From Enoplolaimus lenunculus (taxonomy: Eukaryota; Nematoda; Enoplea; Enoplida; Thoracostomopsidae), in contig JASANG010001167.1 in assembly GCA_030248215.1 (NCBI GenBank), positions 67,501 through 131,500 on the forward strand: a stretch of 64,000 nt of DNA, in the 5' to 3' direction. Shown piece after piece: positions 1-11,263 of this stretch (its first letter is position 1; each line of letters begins with the position of its first letter). A model generated the notes under the pieces. That model was not told where the DNA came from, made no database searches, and saw nothing but the letters and a program-made list of their open reading frames with translations. The translations under genes and the position numbers were made by a program.

Positions 1-1220
1 GTCGCGTTGTCTGTCCGGCAGGCAAAATTGAGCTCGGTGACACCCAGCTCAAATGATTGCTGCGTTCAGTCTGTTGCAACGGAGACGACGCTACAGTAGC
101 CCATGTGACCAGTGAACCAACAGTCAATGGCGTTGCGCCCTTTTCAGTTGACCGATTCTGATTGGCCGGGTTTCGACGAATCACAAGTCTTTGATCGGTA
201 CCCATTGTTTCAGTCAGTGATTTCGGCTCCAACCGTGTCTTCACTGGATTGATTTTAGACCCTCCAAATTTTTTGATTGACAGTTCGAGTTGAACGTCAC
301 TGTCCAATTGACTCCTTCGAACAATATCCGCCGGATTAACAACAAACGTTTTCGTCGCTGGTGTCAGCTTGTGTCCCCGATTTTCAATGCCACACAACTC
401 TTCTTTGCGCTGGTCAAGTACTGATGTCGTCGTCAAGTTGTCGTGGCCGGTACAGATTGGCTGTTTATGGCTCGTTTGCGTTTTACCAATCAGCGGCGAG
501 TATTTTTGACCAATCAGCGTCGAGTATTTTTGACCAATTTGCTGCGAGTATTCTGTGTTAAGTGACGACCGACCAGATATAACGGCTGTTGGTGATTCTT
601 CAATCATATGATTTCGGCTTCGCTTTCTCACTTCAATTTTGGGCCGACTCGCCGTCACCGGTACATATTTGTCGTTTAAAACGATAACAGTTTTTCCACA
701 CGTTGTATACGTTGTCGATACTGCATGACCAAACAATTTTTCAACATTGCTGGTACTTTCGGCCAACAGTGCCGCGTCGGATTCTGATTGACCACAACTG
801 GCGTCGTTTCGGTCGCCGATTGTGGTTGACAAATTCTGATTGGCCAGTCCGCTGAACATTGTTACTGATTGGTTACCAGCCGCCGTTACTCGATTTTGAT
901 TGGCTGTCACCGGCGACATCGCTGCAGTCATTTGACCAATCAGCGTTCGACTTGCGCCATCAGTGTTGTATTGTATACTGTGACCTGATTCGATAGTCCA
1001 CATTCCGCGCGACGACAACGATTCTTGTTGAATAGCAGCCAATGAGATGCCCGGATTTACTTTGGTCTCCAATGAAACGTCAGTGGCGATTGGCTGATTA
1101 TTGATTCCAGTGCCATTACTCAGCCGTGATGATGTGATCAATTGAGGATGTACGGTTTGGACTATAGATGAACCAGGCGAACCTGTTGACTGAGACTGTA
1201 CAAACTGTTTTGGTGTATAC
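1..1220 (-). CDS. Partial low-complexity protein, second exon, runs off the left edge
   Basis: This is one uninterrupted reading frame of 406 codons on the minus strand, with no stop before base 1, so the gene continues outside the window. The exon opens after a T-rich acceptor ending TTTTTAAG at 1221. Its first base completes the glycine codon left by the upstream exon, giving SYG|YTPKQFVQSQ across the junction. The protein is rich in Ser, Thr, Gln and Asn, with recurring NQN, NQS and IGQ. It includes a short repeat of about 12 residues around LIGQKYS near 490-545, and a more ordered, basic stretch (GKTVIVLNDKYVPV, then RPKIEVRKRSRN) near 600-700. No domain is recognised. The function is unknown, but the length of the open frame and the matching splice phase argue strongly that it is coding. 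Confidence 0.8.
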
Positions 1221-1610
1221 CTTAAAAATGAAAAAATCATTTCTAGTCTGCAAAACAATATATTTGTTATTGATGCCCCCTTCGTCAAATATTACTATTT
1301 CAGATTCGGCCCACCAAGAACACGTTTTCATCGCAGTTGGCAATTTGGCTGTGTCAAACACCAATATATAGTTATTCAGGTCAGTCACAACAATGGAATA
1401 GATGTAGATTCGGCAGCTCGAAAGCTACATAATATATGTCATTAGTAATTAGTAATAGGTGCTACACACTCTAGAAATAGGCCTCATCGGAATTTTTTTT
1501 CGGTGTAGTAAACAATCAGTTTGTACAAGTATAGATTGAAAAAATATACTCCAATCAAACATGATGTAAAACGCGAACGCAGACCTTAGAAAATAAAATA
1601 TAAGGCTCAC
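1221..1610 (-). other. Intron of the left-end gene
   Basis: The donor reads TATGG|GTGAGC at 1611/1610 and the acceptor TTTTTAAG|G at 1221/1220. The intron is 390 bp, phase 2 on both sides, and AT-rich. A frame of 90 codons overlaps its 3' half but stops just inside the next exon, so it is a shadow. Confidence 0.75.
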
Positions 1611-2641
1611 CCATAGGACTGGACGGAATTGCATCCATACACTGACAATGATAAACAATCAGACGCCTGTCTGTCAGTAATGGTTGTTTTTGAAATGCTC
1701 CCTGCAGTAACAACAGCTTGTATAGAGCCCGTATTGCTATATTCACTATCAAGATCGCTAGCTGCAATTTTATTGGTTAACGACATTCGTTCGATACTTG
1801 ATTCTGATTGGCTGTTGATATAGCGACTCGATTCCCATTGACTCTCGACATTACACGCGGCTTCAGCTTGATTCGGCCATGACGGCGTTTGCTCGACACT
1901 GCTCGATTTTGATTGGTCAATCGGTTCTGGATGCTGATTAGCGTGCAAATGTGACTGATTGCCGTCGCGTCTCGTTGCCGGCTGACTACGCTGTTCAATC
2001 GGCGTGTGTGACGTTGGCGATCGAGACATGTTGGCACCGAATTGTGACCCGTTGTTGTTGTTGTTTTTGTTGTTATTATTGTTACTCGGAGGTAATCTGT
2101 AATAGCTTGCCACAGTTGGCCAGTTGGCATGGCAACTTGGTAACCCCGATGACTGGTTGCCATGGCAACTTATCCCCTGCTGGACGCCACAGCATTCGTC
2201 ACTGTCGCTCGCCGATCCATTCACTAACGGCAGAGCTCGATTTGCATCATTATCAAATGCACTTGTTGCATTATATTGCTTTGAATTGCAGTTTTGTTTA
2301 TTATAATTATTATTATTATTGTTGTTGTTGTTGTTGTTGTTGTTGCAAATTGCACTGCATTGCGGTTGAATTTGTTCTGTTGCATGCATGCTGTTTCCTC
2401 TTGTCGCATAATGTTTGTTCGCCGTTGTTGTTGTTGTTGTTGTTCCGAATGTTTCAACAGAGTTGTGTCGACTTGAATTTGGTTGCTTTCCTCCAACATT
2501 TGATTGGGTCAACCCAACAAAACTATCGCGCGCATGCGTTGTCTGCGCCCGTGTTGAACTACTATGAGATGAAACGGCTGGTTCGGTAGCTGTAGCTGTA
2601 GATACGTCATCTTCCTTACATTGTTTAATTTTAATCTGCAT
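1611..2641 (-). CDS. Low-complexity poly-Asn protein, first visible exon
   Basis: The open frame starts at an ATG at 2641 (MQIKIKQCKEDD) and reads 343 codons to the donor at 1611. An in-frame stop follows just inside the intron, which is why the frame alone looks complete at 344 residues. The composition is strongly biased: a Thr run at residues 67-73, 13 Asn at 100-112, a second Asn block at 187-197, and Ser/Gln-rich sequence such as SQSESSIERMS towards the end. The Asn runs come from GTT triplet tracts read on this strand. No enzyme or binding fold is recognised; it looks intrinsically disordered. The upstream base context (ATTATGCAG|ATT) could also be an acceptor, so the ATG may not be the true start. 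Function unknown. Confidence 0.75.
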
Positions 2642-3352
2642 AATTACATAGCTAATATCGATGACATTGTATTAAATTTAACACAATATATGTGTTGTTT
2701 TTGACTGATTAATAAAAAAATAATATAAAATTAAGTTTTCTCACAGTATTTTATACTTTTGTTACATTTTTAACGTCTTTGGTTCAAAAAATTACAAAAT
2801 CAAAAACTGTTTAAATGAGTCGAGCTAAACTTCGTTTACCCAGATGACATTACTCTTAAAACAATATCTTTTGCATTATATCATATTAGTATTATTGCTA
2901 CATATTACTATAACTATTACTATTATTATTGTTGGTTGTTGTTATTTATATTATGTTTTATGTTGAGGTCAAGCGGTGTATTGAAACGACCCTTAACCAG
3001 AGACACTGGCTGAATTCGTACCATTTCCAACTGTTTCGCATAATATATATTACTATGTATATAAATATATATGTCTATGTATTTATTATGGACATTAAAT
3101 TGTACCTAAAATAACATAACCCTATGCAAAATTTCTGAAGGACATAATATAATGCAGGACTATTTTCTAAAATATTAGTTTGCATTAGAGTGTCCAAAAT
3201 TGTTCACCTGAACTTAGAATAAATGTAGCAACAAAATCAGTTCACCCTTCCCCACCTTGACAATTATATGAACAGAAATTCAAAATTAAAAGCATAACAA
3301 ACTATGTACGTAAAAACCAACCCCCAGTCGATCCCATGTTAGTTTTCGAACC
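2642..3352. other. Non-coding AT-rich flank
   Basis: Upstream of the left gene. It holds simple TAT/TTG-rich tracts near 2880-2950 and ATATATAT-type sequence near 3040-3090. I see no gene and no clear promoter element. Confidence 0.5.
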
Positions 3353-3524
3353 CTACGAGTGGCGCTATACTTGTCGCCACCTGTCACCCTACGTTAACAT
3401 CCGTGGGTAACTCGCGTACGATACCGCACGGTAACGGACGGTAACAGGCAGCGTCGAACGGTGACACACGGCGCCAGCACAGACGGACTGCGCCAGACGT
3501 CATGACAAATATAGCGCCACCGTA
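3353..3524. mobile_element. Family E TIR element
   Basis: The ends are inverted repeats: TACGAGTGGCGCTATACTTG on the left and the complement of GGTGGCGCTATATTTGTC on the right. The interior is rich in CGGTAACGG/CGTCCG motifs shared with copies at 16254, 33957 and 56941. There is no coding capacity. Length is 172 bp. Confidence 0.75.
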
Positions 3525-4598
3525 ATTCTATGTCAACCGCTCCGTCTAAAAACTATATAAAACTATTTATAATTTGTGGGTCTGATTGCTACATTAGGCA
3601 CTAATCCTAACCAAATTTTGCATAAAAATAACAAATTGGTTAATTTAAAATAAAAAAATATTCAAAATAACATTTTCCTAAGATCAAAATTAAAATGCAC
3701 CAACGTTCGATTTTAAAGTAATTCCTCAAATTCCAACTTATATCGTTTTCGTGTTTATTAATAATTGATTGGTCAAAAATTATTCACAATAAAAATTCAA
3801 AAACTAATTTTTAAGCCTAAACCTGACGCCGCTAATTACATAGCTAACATTTCAATGATAATCTGACGACGTTTCAGAAATCATCAACACAACAAGTAAA
3901 AAACAAAATCTTAATTCAGGGTGCGACCGGATGTCAAAAAATGTCGCATACAGAACTGGAAGTCACATTTCTCCACAAACCGGATATTCAATCTGCCTAT
4001 CATGTCTATTATTAATCGGGTTTCCGGATCAAACGACGTTAGTTGAGCGCCTACTTTGACAATAGAGCCTGAAGCAAATTATGATTGAAGGGGGCAAACA
4101 CAAGGCAGGGTGTAGACGTACGGAACATACATAAAAGGAACACGAATAGTCCTACCAACAGACAGGTGGGTTCAGGGTAAGGGATGGGACTTCCTCAGTT
4201 TTTCGGCAGCTGGCCCTATCAACTAACGAATCCAATAAGGCTTTAGGGATACAATCCATCGTCTAAAAGTCGGACCATCGAACTGAAAAAATGCCAGCGG
4301 AGCCAAAAGTGCCATGAAGCTGTTAAGAGTTTTCCAAACATATGCTCACAAACCTAGTAAAAAATTAAGAATTTTGGACAGAAAGTTATAAACTTTTCAT
4401 CTGCACGGAATATATTAGACGTCTGAGCCCTGCAATCTGAGTATTGGTTAGGCACGTCCCCCTTCTACCCCCTTCCGAAGCGTTTGCACCTTCGGCAAAA
4501 AGCGAACAAACAATGTACCCAGTGCGCGTTGCGTTTCTTTCACATATATAATCCTAAATTACCGTATCAGTTGCGTCCCCTCGACGCTTTTCTTTCAG
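3525..4598. other. Non-coding stretch with a family A end
   Basis: Mostly AT-rich with no supported gene. At 3917 the sequence CAGGGTGCGACCGG is the terminal motif of the family A hAT-like element, but no matching second end is seen nearby, so it is a fragment. Confidence 0.4.
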
Positions 4599-4928
4599 GT
4601 ACAAGTGTAATTCGCCAGGCTACCCGACAACCAAACGTACGTAACACGACAGTTATCGTACCATTCACAAACGGCACCAAAACTTTTCTAAAACAAAACG
4701 AAAACGCCCCTACATTTTTCATCGATTTGACCAAATAGAACCGTGAACGATATAGATCATGCACTTACATCCTTCCCCACCCAAAACGAAACAAAAAAAA
4801 ACAATGACAACACAACAATTTCGATTAGCTCCCAGCCAGTAACAAAAGACCCCCTTGTTGTCTCTGTACAAGAAGTAACCATGGAAACCAGGCACGGAAT
4901 ATTAAGCCAAATTACTTCTATTCTGTAA
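4599..4928 (+). pseudogene. Weak candidate host coding remnant, two adjacent open stretches
   Basis: A good-looking acceptor (CTTTTCTTTCAG at 4587-4598) precedes an open stretch to 4738 that reads TSVIRQATRQPNV and ends FFIDLTK. A second open stretch in another frame runs 4731-4928 and contains VSVQEVTMETRHG; AATAAAAG lies just after it. Amino-acid composition (Asn, Thr, Val) and synonymous codon choice look protein-like, but the two stretches are in different frames with no room for an intron between them. It could be a decayed host exon or chance. No homology recognised. Confidence 0.22.
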
Positions 4929-5009
4929 TAAAAGTCCATAGCTACGAAATATTGCCAATCTACAAATATAACCACACAGCGGCGACGAACACTAGCGAAT
5001 CAAAGATAA

Positions 5010-5110
5010 AGCGGGGATGGTGGCAGAGAATTTTTGTGATAAAATAGCACGGTCACCTTACAATTTTTTTCTTTTCAGAAAATTAACACATATATACAAC
5101 ATACAGTAAA
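5010..5110. repeat. Internal fragment of family C
   Basis: The stretch TTTTTGTGATAAAATAG followed by CACCTTACAATTTTT is the inverted form of the internal block seen in family C copies at 5541, 31905 and 44837. No terminal repeat is kept. Confidence 0.45.
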
Positions 5111-5540
5111 ACTTGTGTTTTATAACTTATGCCAGCCCGCCACACCGGGCGGATGGCTGACCAGCATTCAAAGAATCGACTAAACTATTGTTTCTAACGA
5201 TAAAATTGGCAAACCGTGAACGATGGTTCAATAAGACAATGCGTTTACCTTATAATCATCAATGTCCAGGGCGTGGGACCAGGACCTCTATGGCATACAT
5301 GGTCGAAGCCAGAATTTTAGAAAAGCGGAGGTGGGAGTTGCCAAAAAAATCTTAACACTAGAGTTTTTTGTGTTACAATCTGAAAAAATATTAAACCCGT
5401 TATAAAAATTACAAAGGGGGGGGGCTGTTAAACCACATACACCCCTGGTTATACTCTCGGTGGCATACATAATATATATACTTTACTTACATGTCTCATT
5501 TGCGGTTATCAATTTAGGTTTAAGCGAAAATATGTAAATA

Positions 5541-5700
5541 CAAGTGGCGGATCCAGACATTTCAGGCGGGGGGGGGCTGGCAAATGTTATCAAAAACGCT
5601 ATTTTTAGTGTATGCAATATATATGTGCCAATTTTCAGAGGAGGAAAAATTGTAAGGTTGGAGGGAGTGAAGAGGTCGTAAGAAAGTACACATAGACTCA
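5541..5700. mobile_element. Family C hAT-like element, one end clear
   Basis: Starts with CAAGTGGCGGATCCAGAC, followed by a poly-G run and the shared block CCAATTTTCAGAGGAGG..TTGTAAGG. The right terminus is not clear. Confidence 0.55.
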
Positions 5701-6369
5701 GGCTTCAGTTCAAAAGCCACATTCACACGTGCAAGTTTTCGCGGTGAGAATTTGCAGCAGCAACTTTTTGCTAAAATACGTTTTTCGTCCGAAATATCTC
5801 AACTTCAAAACACTTTTAAATTGTATGTACAGTTTCGATTTGCCTAACGCTTGGTAAATTAAAACATTGCGTAGTCAACCTGCCGCAATGTAAATTACAA
5901 AATTTCAAACAAATTCAAAAAGTCTGAATTAATTCTAGACGCGCTCAGTGGCAAGTTTTAAGATTGGCAAGCAAAATGCATGTGCAATAAATTCGAGCGA
6001 CTTGCAACAGCATTCACAACAGTGAAACAAATCAATAACACCAACTTCAGCGGATTTCGGCTGCAAAAACTTCAGAGCACGTGCAAACTTTGGCTCTTTT
6101 ACATTAAGTGCCCGCCAGCCGGCATGAGGGGTGGGGCCTTGGGGGTTCACGTGTCAAACCTTTTTTTTGGGATTGTTCACAGGTTTTTTGAAAACGCTAT
6201 CAGTTTTCAACACTAGAAACCCCCGTTCCCCATCGAAACTTTTACACTGCGTAGCCCCCTTTACAAAATCCAGGCTAACACTCCTGACCGGCAATTCACC
6301 CAAAATTCGATCGAATTTTAAAACGTTGCATATTTAAGCTTCGCATGACGTCCTCTATTCTGTTCACAT

Positions 6370-6790
6370 CGAAATTTGAGTTGTTAAAAATTTCAATTTT
6401 TTCGGTCCCAAAAAACTTCGACGCAGTTTGTCGAGCTGAGTCGAACAGTGTTTAGTTGGTCACCATCCGAGCAATATTTGATGAGTTAACGTCAGTTAAC
6501 AGATTTGCCTCCTTTCCAAAATCCAAACCATTGGTCGAGGGACGAAACTCCTAATTGACCACAGCTCATTAAGTAGGTATTGGTCAAATAACGATACATT
6601 TAACACTATTCCATTCAGCTCCGCAAACTACGCCGAATAGTATATATTGGATGAAGATTTCACAAAACAAAATTTTTTCGGCCCCAACACGTGGGAGCTG
6701 AGAAGCGAAAAACTTTGGATTTTTAAAAACACAAAGTTTGATGTGAAATGATTACAGGAGGTCATGAGAGCTTAAATATACAAAAGCCGA
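6370..6790. repeat. Dispersed repeat family I
   Basis: Shares ordered blocks with 16986-17225 and 49480-49725: TTTTTCGGTCCCAA, CTGCAAACT..GAATGATATATA, and GGAGGTCATGAGAGCTTAAAT. It contains partly palindromic segments. No open frame of interest. Class unknown. Confidence 0.5.
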
Positions 6791-6881
6791 CCGCTTAACC
6801 AAAAACAGCCACACGTTATTGCAGCTGAAACATTGTATGCGTAGTATGAATAGGGATTTAGAAACAAAACCGACCGCCGGG

Positions 6882-7319
6882 CAGGGTGAAACCGGAATTA
6901 CAATCTACCGGAACCGGAATTTGAAAAAATTTAATGGAACCGGATCCGAAACCGGAAAGTGAAAAATACATGTCTCCGAAAAATTCATTGTTATTTTTTT
7001 GCTGTATTAATTAGTTGAACATAGGTAGTCACTTAATTTGTTGTATTTTCGATTTTTCTTATCAGTGGAAGTTAAATCTACCTTCGACGGTTCATTTTCG
7101 GTCATAGTCAAGGTTTATATACTATACTACTAATTAAATCTATTTCATTTTTATCGTCACTGTTTGAACAAGAGGCTTTAAAAAAGTTTCTTAAATTTAG
7201 CAAATTTAAAAAACCACCAAAATTTAATACCACTGCAATTTTTAGTTCCGCTAAATATTTACTGGAACCGTAAGTGGAAGGTGGGAAAATGCTGGAACCA
7301 GAATTCCAGTTGCATTCTG
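6882..7319. mobile_element. Family A hAT-like element
   Basis: Ends are CAGGGTGAAACCGGAATT and the inverted GAATTCCAGTTGCATTCTG. Subterminal CCGGAACCGG repeats are present. Flanks CCGCCGGG (6874-6881) and CTGCCGGA (7320-7327) match at 6 of 8 positions, consistent with an eroded 8-bp target duplication. The 438-bp length matches the 442-bp copy at 9354, in the opposite internal orientation. It has no transposase. Confidence 0.75.
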
Positions 7320-7609
7320 CTGCCGGAAGGATCTAACAACAGTTAAACTACAAAAGATCCATATTTACATGCCGGCATTATCCTGTACCATACGTCAAAG
7401 CATATATACATTCTATATCAGAACGAAAACCTAATCAAGTAGCTATCCAATTAACTTTAGGGTTCCATGCAGAAAAAAACAGCATTTTTCCACTTACCTG
7501 CATAATATTCTGAATTGTATGACAAATTACTTCAACGCTTCACCTTTATTAACGACTTTATGCTAACGCAGCACAACACACACACATATTAATTTGTAAG
7601 CAGTTGCGT

Positions 7610-7772
7610 CGGCTTGTAGCTAATGAGTTGCCGAGGGGGGGAGCTCAGCCCCCCAGAAAAATTTTGTCCCCATATAAAATTATCAATCTTGCTTGTAAGT
7701 CAACGAAAACTCTTGTATGACACTCCTGAAAACTTTTTAGCTACCCAGCAAGGTGAGCTGGCTACGGGCCTG
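7610..7772. mobile_element. Family B hAT-like element
   Basis: Ends CGGCTTGTAGC and GCTACGGGCCTG are imperfect inverted repeats. Flanks AGTTGCGT and AGGCGCGT agree at 6 of 8 positions. Internal blocks CTTGCTTGTAAGTCAACG and AAGGTGAGCTGGCTACGG define the family. Confidence 0.75.
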
Positions 7773-8213
7773 AGGCGCGTAACCAGGATCTTACTACGAG
7801 CTTAGCGGCAGGAACGTAACGACAGGAAAAGGGCGAAGCGTACCGCGGGTACAAACCATGTACCCAACGGCACTTTGAAAACATTAAATATGTTTTATGT
7901 TAGCTGAGACAAATTGAATTCCACGCAAGTTATGAACATTATCTTTGTACACTAATTAAAGCAGCACCATTCACACCTGCAATTGAATATTGAACTTCTA
8001 AGTATGTACCAACTTTTCGGGAATGCAGGCCAAGACAGTGATTCGAACGACCGTTCATCTCAACGAAAACAAATATGCATCCCAGACAAAGCGTAGCACT
8101 TCATGTAGTCTTTTTTCAACAATTGTCCCAAGCTAGGATTCGCCCAAAAACTAATCCAACTTTGAAAATGTTCCAACATTTTAGCTCCGAACCTTTGCAA
8201 TTATTCCACAAAC

Positions 8214-8410
8214 TGTCCCATATATATATAGAACAGGGCCGGATCGCTTTCCGGTGGGGCTAATAGAGTCAGTTTAAGTTTTAGACTAATTTTTTTGCTT
8301 ATGCTTAGGCTTAGGCTTAGGCATAGGCTCATCCATATGCTTAGGCTTAGGCTTAGGTTTACGAATATGCTTATAGTACTGTTCCGGCCTTGTTCTATAC
8401 ATGGACCCAC
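8214..8410. mobile_element. Family D element with TTAGGC-hexamer body
   Basis: The ends GTCCCATATATATATAGAAC on the left and TTGTTCTATACATGGACC on the right form inverted repeats. The body from about 8280 to 8370 is a run of TTAGGC-like hexamers (GCTTAGGCTTAGGCTTAGGC and variants TTATGC, TTAGAC, ATAGGC). A fixed non-hexamer block (GAATATGCTTATAGTACTG) precedes the right end and recurs in other copies. No open frame. Confidence 0.75.
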
Positions 8411-8517
8411 AAACCTATACTTGACATTTTTGGAAACCCAATTTCTGAGGGGCTGGGGATGCCTAACGATCTAACAAAACTTATGCAAAGGTCTTCAAAA
8501 ATAATATAAACCATTCG

Positions 8518-8684
8518 CAGGCTCATAGCCAGCTCACCTTGCTAGTGGGGGCTAAAATTTTTTAGGAGGTCATACAAGGGTTTTTGTTGACTTACAAGCA
8601 AGGATCAAAATTTTCTAGGAGGGGGGCAATGTTTTCCAGGAAGTGGGGTTGATACCACCTGGCCCCGCCTTGCCTACGGACCTG
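8518..8684. mobile_element. Family B hAT-like element with near-perfect target duplication
   Basis: Ends CAGGCTCATAGCCAGC and GCCTACGGACCTG. Direct flanks are ACCATTCG (8510-8517) and ACCATTCT (8685-8692), 7 of 8 identical. This is the diagnostic 8-bp duplication of hAT insertion. The internal blocks match the other B copies. Confidence 0.85.
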
Positions 8685-9098
8685 ACCATTCTGCAAACTT
8701 TTTTGAACTCGTCAAACGATATATTTTTTCGAACTCCAATCATTTCACGTAAATAACTGAGTTGGGGCTCTGTCAACCATATTTGGGTTGGTGGAGTCAA
8801 AATCAGTTATTTAATCGTAATTTGAAAACAATTTGTTTGTTCCTGACAAAATTTAATTCCATTTTACTCAGCTCTGCAAACTTTCGTCGTCGAACGTTAT
8901 GTATCAAATATTTTTTAAAATTTCTAAAGAAAATTCCTTCAATCTCAACGAGCGCCTTTGTCCTTTGCGATAAGTCTCAGTATCCGCCAGAACTCTGTAC
9001 AGCCTGGACACAAAACGTCGCACCCTACAAAGTCAACTACGCATTGTTAACAAAGGCGGCATTGAAATTGACACTTGTGGAGTAGCCTCTAAAAATCA

Positions 9099-9880
9099 CC
9101 CATGTATAGCTGAGAGCAGTTAACAGTAGTATAAGCATATTCCTAAACCTTAGCCTCTGACATTATAATTAAGCGTAAGCCAATGCAAACCATCCACTGT
9201 GGGGGAAAACTACAGAAGTGCACAGAAGTTTTGGCTTTTGTGCACTGCCCCCACGTTTAAAATTAAGCCCAAGGCGCAGGCTTAGGTAAAAGCGTAGGCA
9301 AAGGTTTAGACATAGGCTTATGCTTAGACAAAGGTCTAGACTTAGGCTTATGCCAGGGTGCAACCGGAATACCGGTTCCGGTTCCGGTAATTCCGGTTCC
9401 GGTTCCGGTTCCGGCATTTTTTCACCTTCCGGTTCCGGTTCCGGTTCCGGTAAATTTTTACCGGATTTAAAAATTCCGGTATTATAATTTGGCCGTTTTC
9501 TTAACTTTGCTAATTTTTAAGAATCTCTCTTGAAAGCCACTTGTACTCTGAATATAAGCCATTGATGGTGGATTTCACTTCAGTCGATGATGAAAATCTA
9601 AAATACAACAAATAAAATGAATACCTATGTTCGAATGAATACCTATGTTCGACTAAGGTTATTTCACAAATAATAGAGCAAAAAATAAGATTAAAATGAA
9701 ATTATTGGTGAAATGCATTTTTCACTTTCCGGTTCCGGTAAAATTTTCAAATTCCGGTTCCGGTTCCGGTAAATTGTAATTCCGGTTGCACCCTGGCTTA
9801 TGCTTAGACAATGGTTTAGACTTAGGCTTATGCTTAGGCAAGCATTTTCTGAAACCTAAACATAAGGCCAATCCTACTAC
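9099..9880. mobile_element. Family D element split by a family A insertion
   Basis: The left end CATGTATAGCTGAGAGCAGT followed by AGTATAAGCATATTCC matches the conserved D terminus. TTAGGC-like hexamers run from about 9250 to 9353 and resume at 9796 after the 442-bp insertion. The right terminus is not identifiable. Confidence 0.65.
9354..9795. mobile_element. Family A hAT-like element with perfect 8-bp target duplication
   Basis: Ends CAGGGTGCAACCGGAAT and ATTCCGGTTGCACCCTG are exact inverted repeats. The 8-bp direct duplication GCTTATGC sits at 9346-9353 and 9796-9803. Subterminal arrays of GGTTCC/CCGGTTCCGG lie inside both ends. Non-autonomous, 442 bp. Confidence 0.92.
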
Positions 9881-10054
9881 GTAATCGTGGTTGGGGGGAT
9901 TGTACAACAGCCGAAATTTCTGTTAAGATAAAAATCTACCTAATTTATTGTTGTATAAAATCTTTTCAGCTGGGGGAATCAAAAACATCCGGTTGGAGGG
10001 CGACGATGACCCCACTTCTTTGCAGTTTCGAGCCCCCAGAAATATTACGCTTAA

Positions 10055-10135
10055 AGCAACAACAACAACAACAACAATAATAATAATAATAATAACAATA
10101 ATAACAACAACAATAATAATAAGACTAATACAAAC
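10055..10135 (+). repeat. AAC/AAT triplet microsatellite
   Basis: A compound run of CAA and AAT triplets with no coding evidence. Confidence 0.85.
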
Positions 10136-10199
10136 GCAACGAACTCAAACAAATCCAGAACCGCACTATGATTTTAGAACCTGAAAAGCGCTACAAGCA

Positions 10200-10660
10200 T
10201 TAGCACCACGTTTTACACACATTCATATATACGCACACTTTCATACATACATCCATGAATACATTACATATACACCTAAATAATATATACATATAACTAT
10301 ATTAACTTACATATATAAATATATACCTAAGACCCGAAAAACAAAGTACCACGCGTGTTATCGCTGATGCTTATTTACTCAACGGCATCCATGCTGTGGG
10401 TAAAAGGAAACGACTCGGACGGGGAGGATAAAAGAAAAACCTTGATTTGAACTAAAATAAATACGACACATGGGTATCATTAATCACACCGTTTTGAACA
10501 TATATAACCCAATATATACATACACAAATATGTATACATAAACCATAAACATATATATACATACGTACATAAATACAAACACAATGTACATCATTCATGG
10601 AGCCGAATGGCACATCCAAACCCGACACATATATCACAAGCCAAAACATAAATATATATG
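10200..10660. repeat. CATATATA/TACATA-rich simple sequence
   Basis: Long stretches of ATATATAC, ACATACATA and similar AT/CA-rich sequence, with no gene. Similar tracts occur at 15050-15110, 17470-17545, 19190-19330 and 45395-45505. Confidence 0.6.
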
Positions 10661-11030
10661 TAATCGGCGGCGTTCAGAGAGGTGAGGCCAACGAGGCGCG
10701 GTCTCTCACTCTCTGTATTAATATCTGTACCTTAAACAAAATTGCCTTTATTCAACTATCGTTATCGGCCAATTTTATTTTAAAAACTAATGTTTTAGAT
10801 GTTTTGCATTGCCGCAACACCCCCCCCCCCCCACCAATCCAAAATATCTCGACGCAACCCTACTATATGTGTCTTACGGGCTAATGGCAAGCCAGGCGAG
10901 AAGCAAAGTAGAGCTAAACTTAATCCGTTTCCCCACACGTTTTTTGGCACAAAGTTGACTACTAAGTTGCCTGAGGTGATATACAGCAGCAATATATCGC
11001 TAACCAGCTTTAAGAATAAGCGAAAAAATT

Positions 11031-11262
11031 GTATATATGCCGTAAGCCAATCTGCTATTCAGGCCAGTTACCTATTGGCATAGGCCAATCTGCTAAACGC
11101 TGAGTGGCTATAACGGTGTTGTATCTGCCCAAATAATCAAATCTGATTGGTCTATAAGTTTAATAGCAGTTCAGCCTAGGCGAAACTGCTATTACGCAAA
11201 ATAGCAGGTTGACCTAGGTCATAGGTAATTGGCTGAATAGCGGATAAGCCTACGACATATAT
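11031..11262. mobile_element. Family H TIR element
   Basis: The left part (TATGCCGTAAGCC..CTGCTATTCAGGCC) is the inverted complement of the right part (GGCTGAATAGCGG..GCCTACGACATAT). The imperfect TIRs are about 60 bp. The internal block AAATAATCAAATCTGATTGG is shared with the copy at 17546. Confidence 0.7.
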
Positions 11263-11263
11263 G

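Noticed and set aside
8280-8370. Interstitial telomere based on TTAGGC repeats
   Set aside because: The hexamers are bounded by TIRs and fixed blocks found in many dispersed copies, so they belong to a mobile element.
8762-9085. A 107-codon plus-strand frame
   Set aside because: Its 5' half overlaps family I-like repeat sequence; the protein-like 3' end has no homologue I recognise and no clear splice site.
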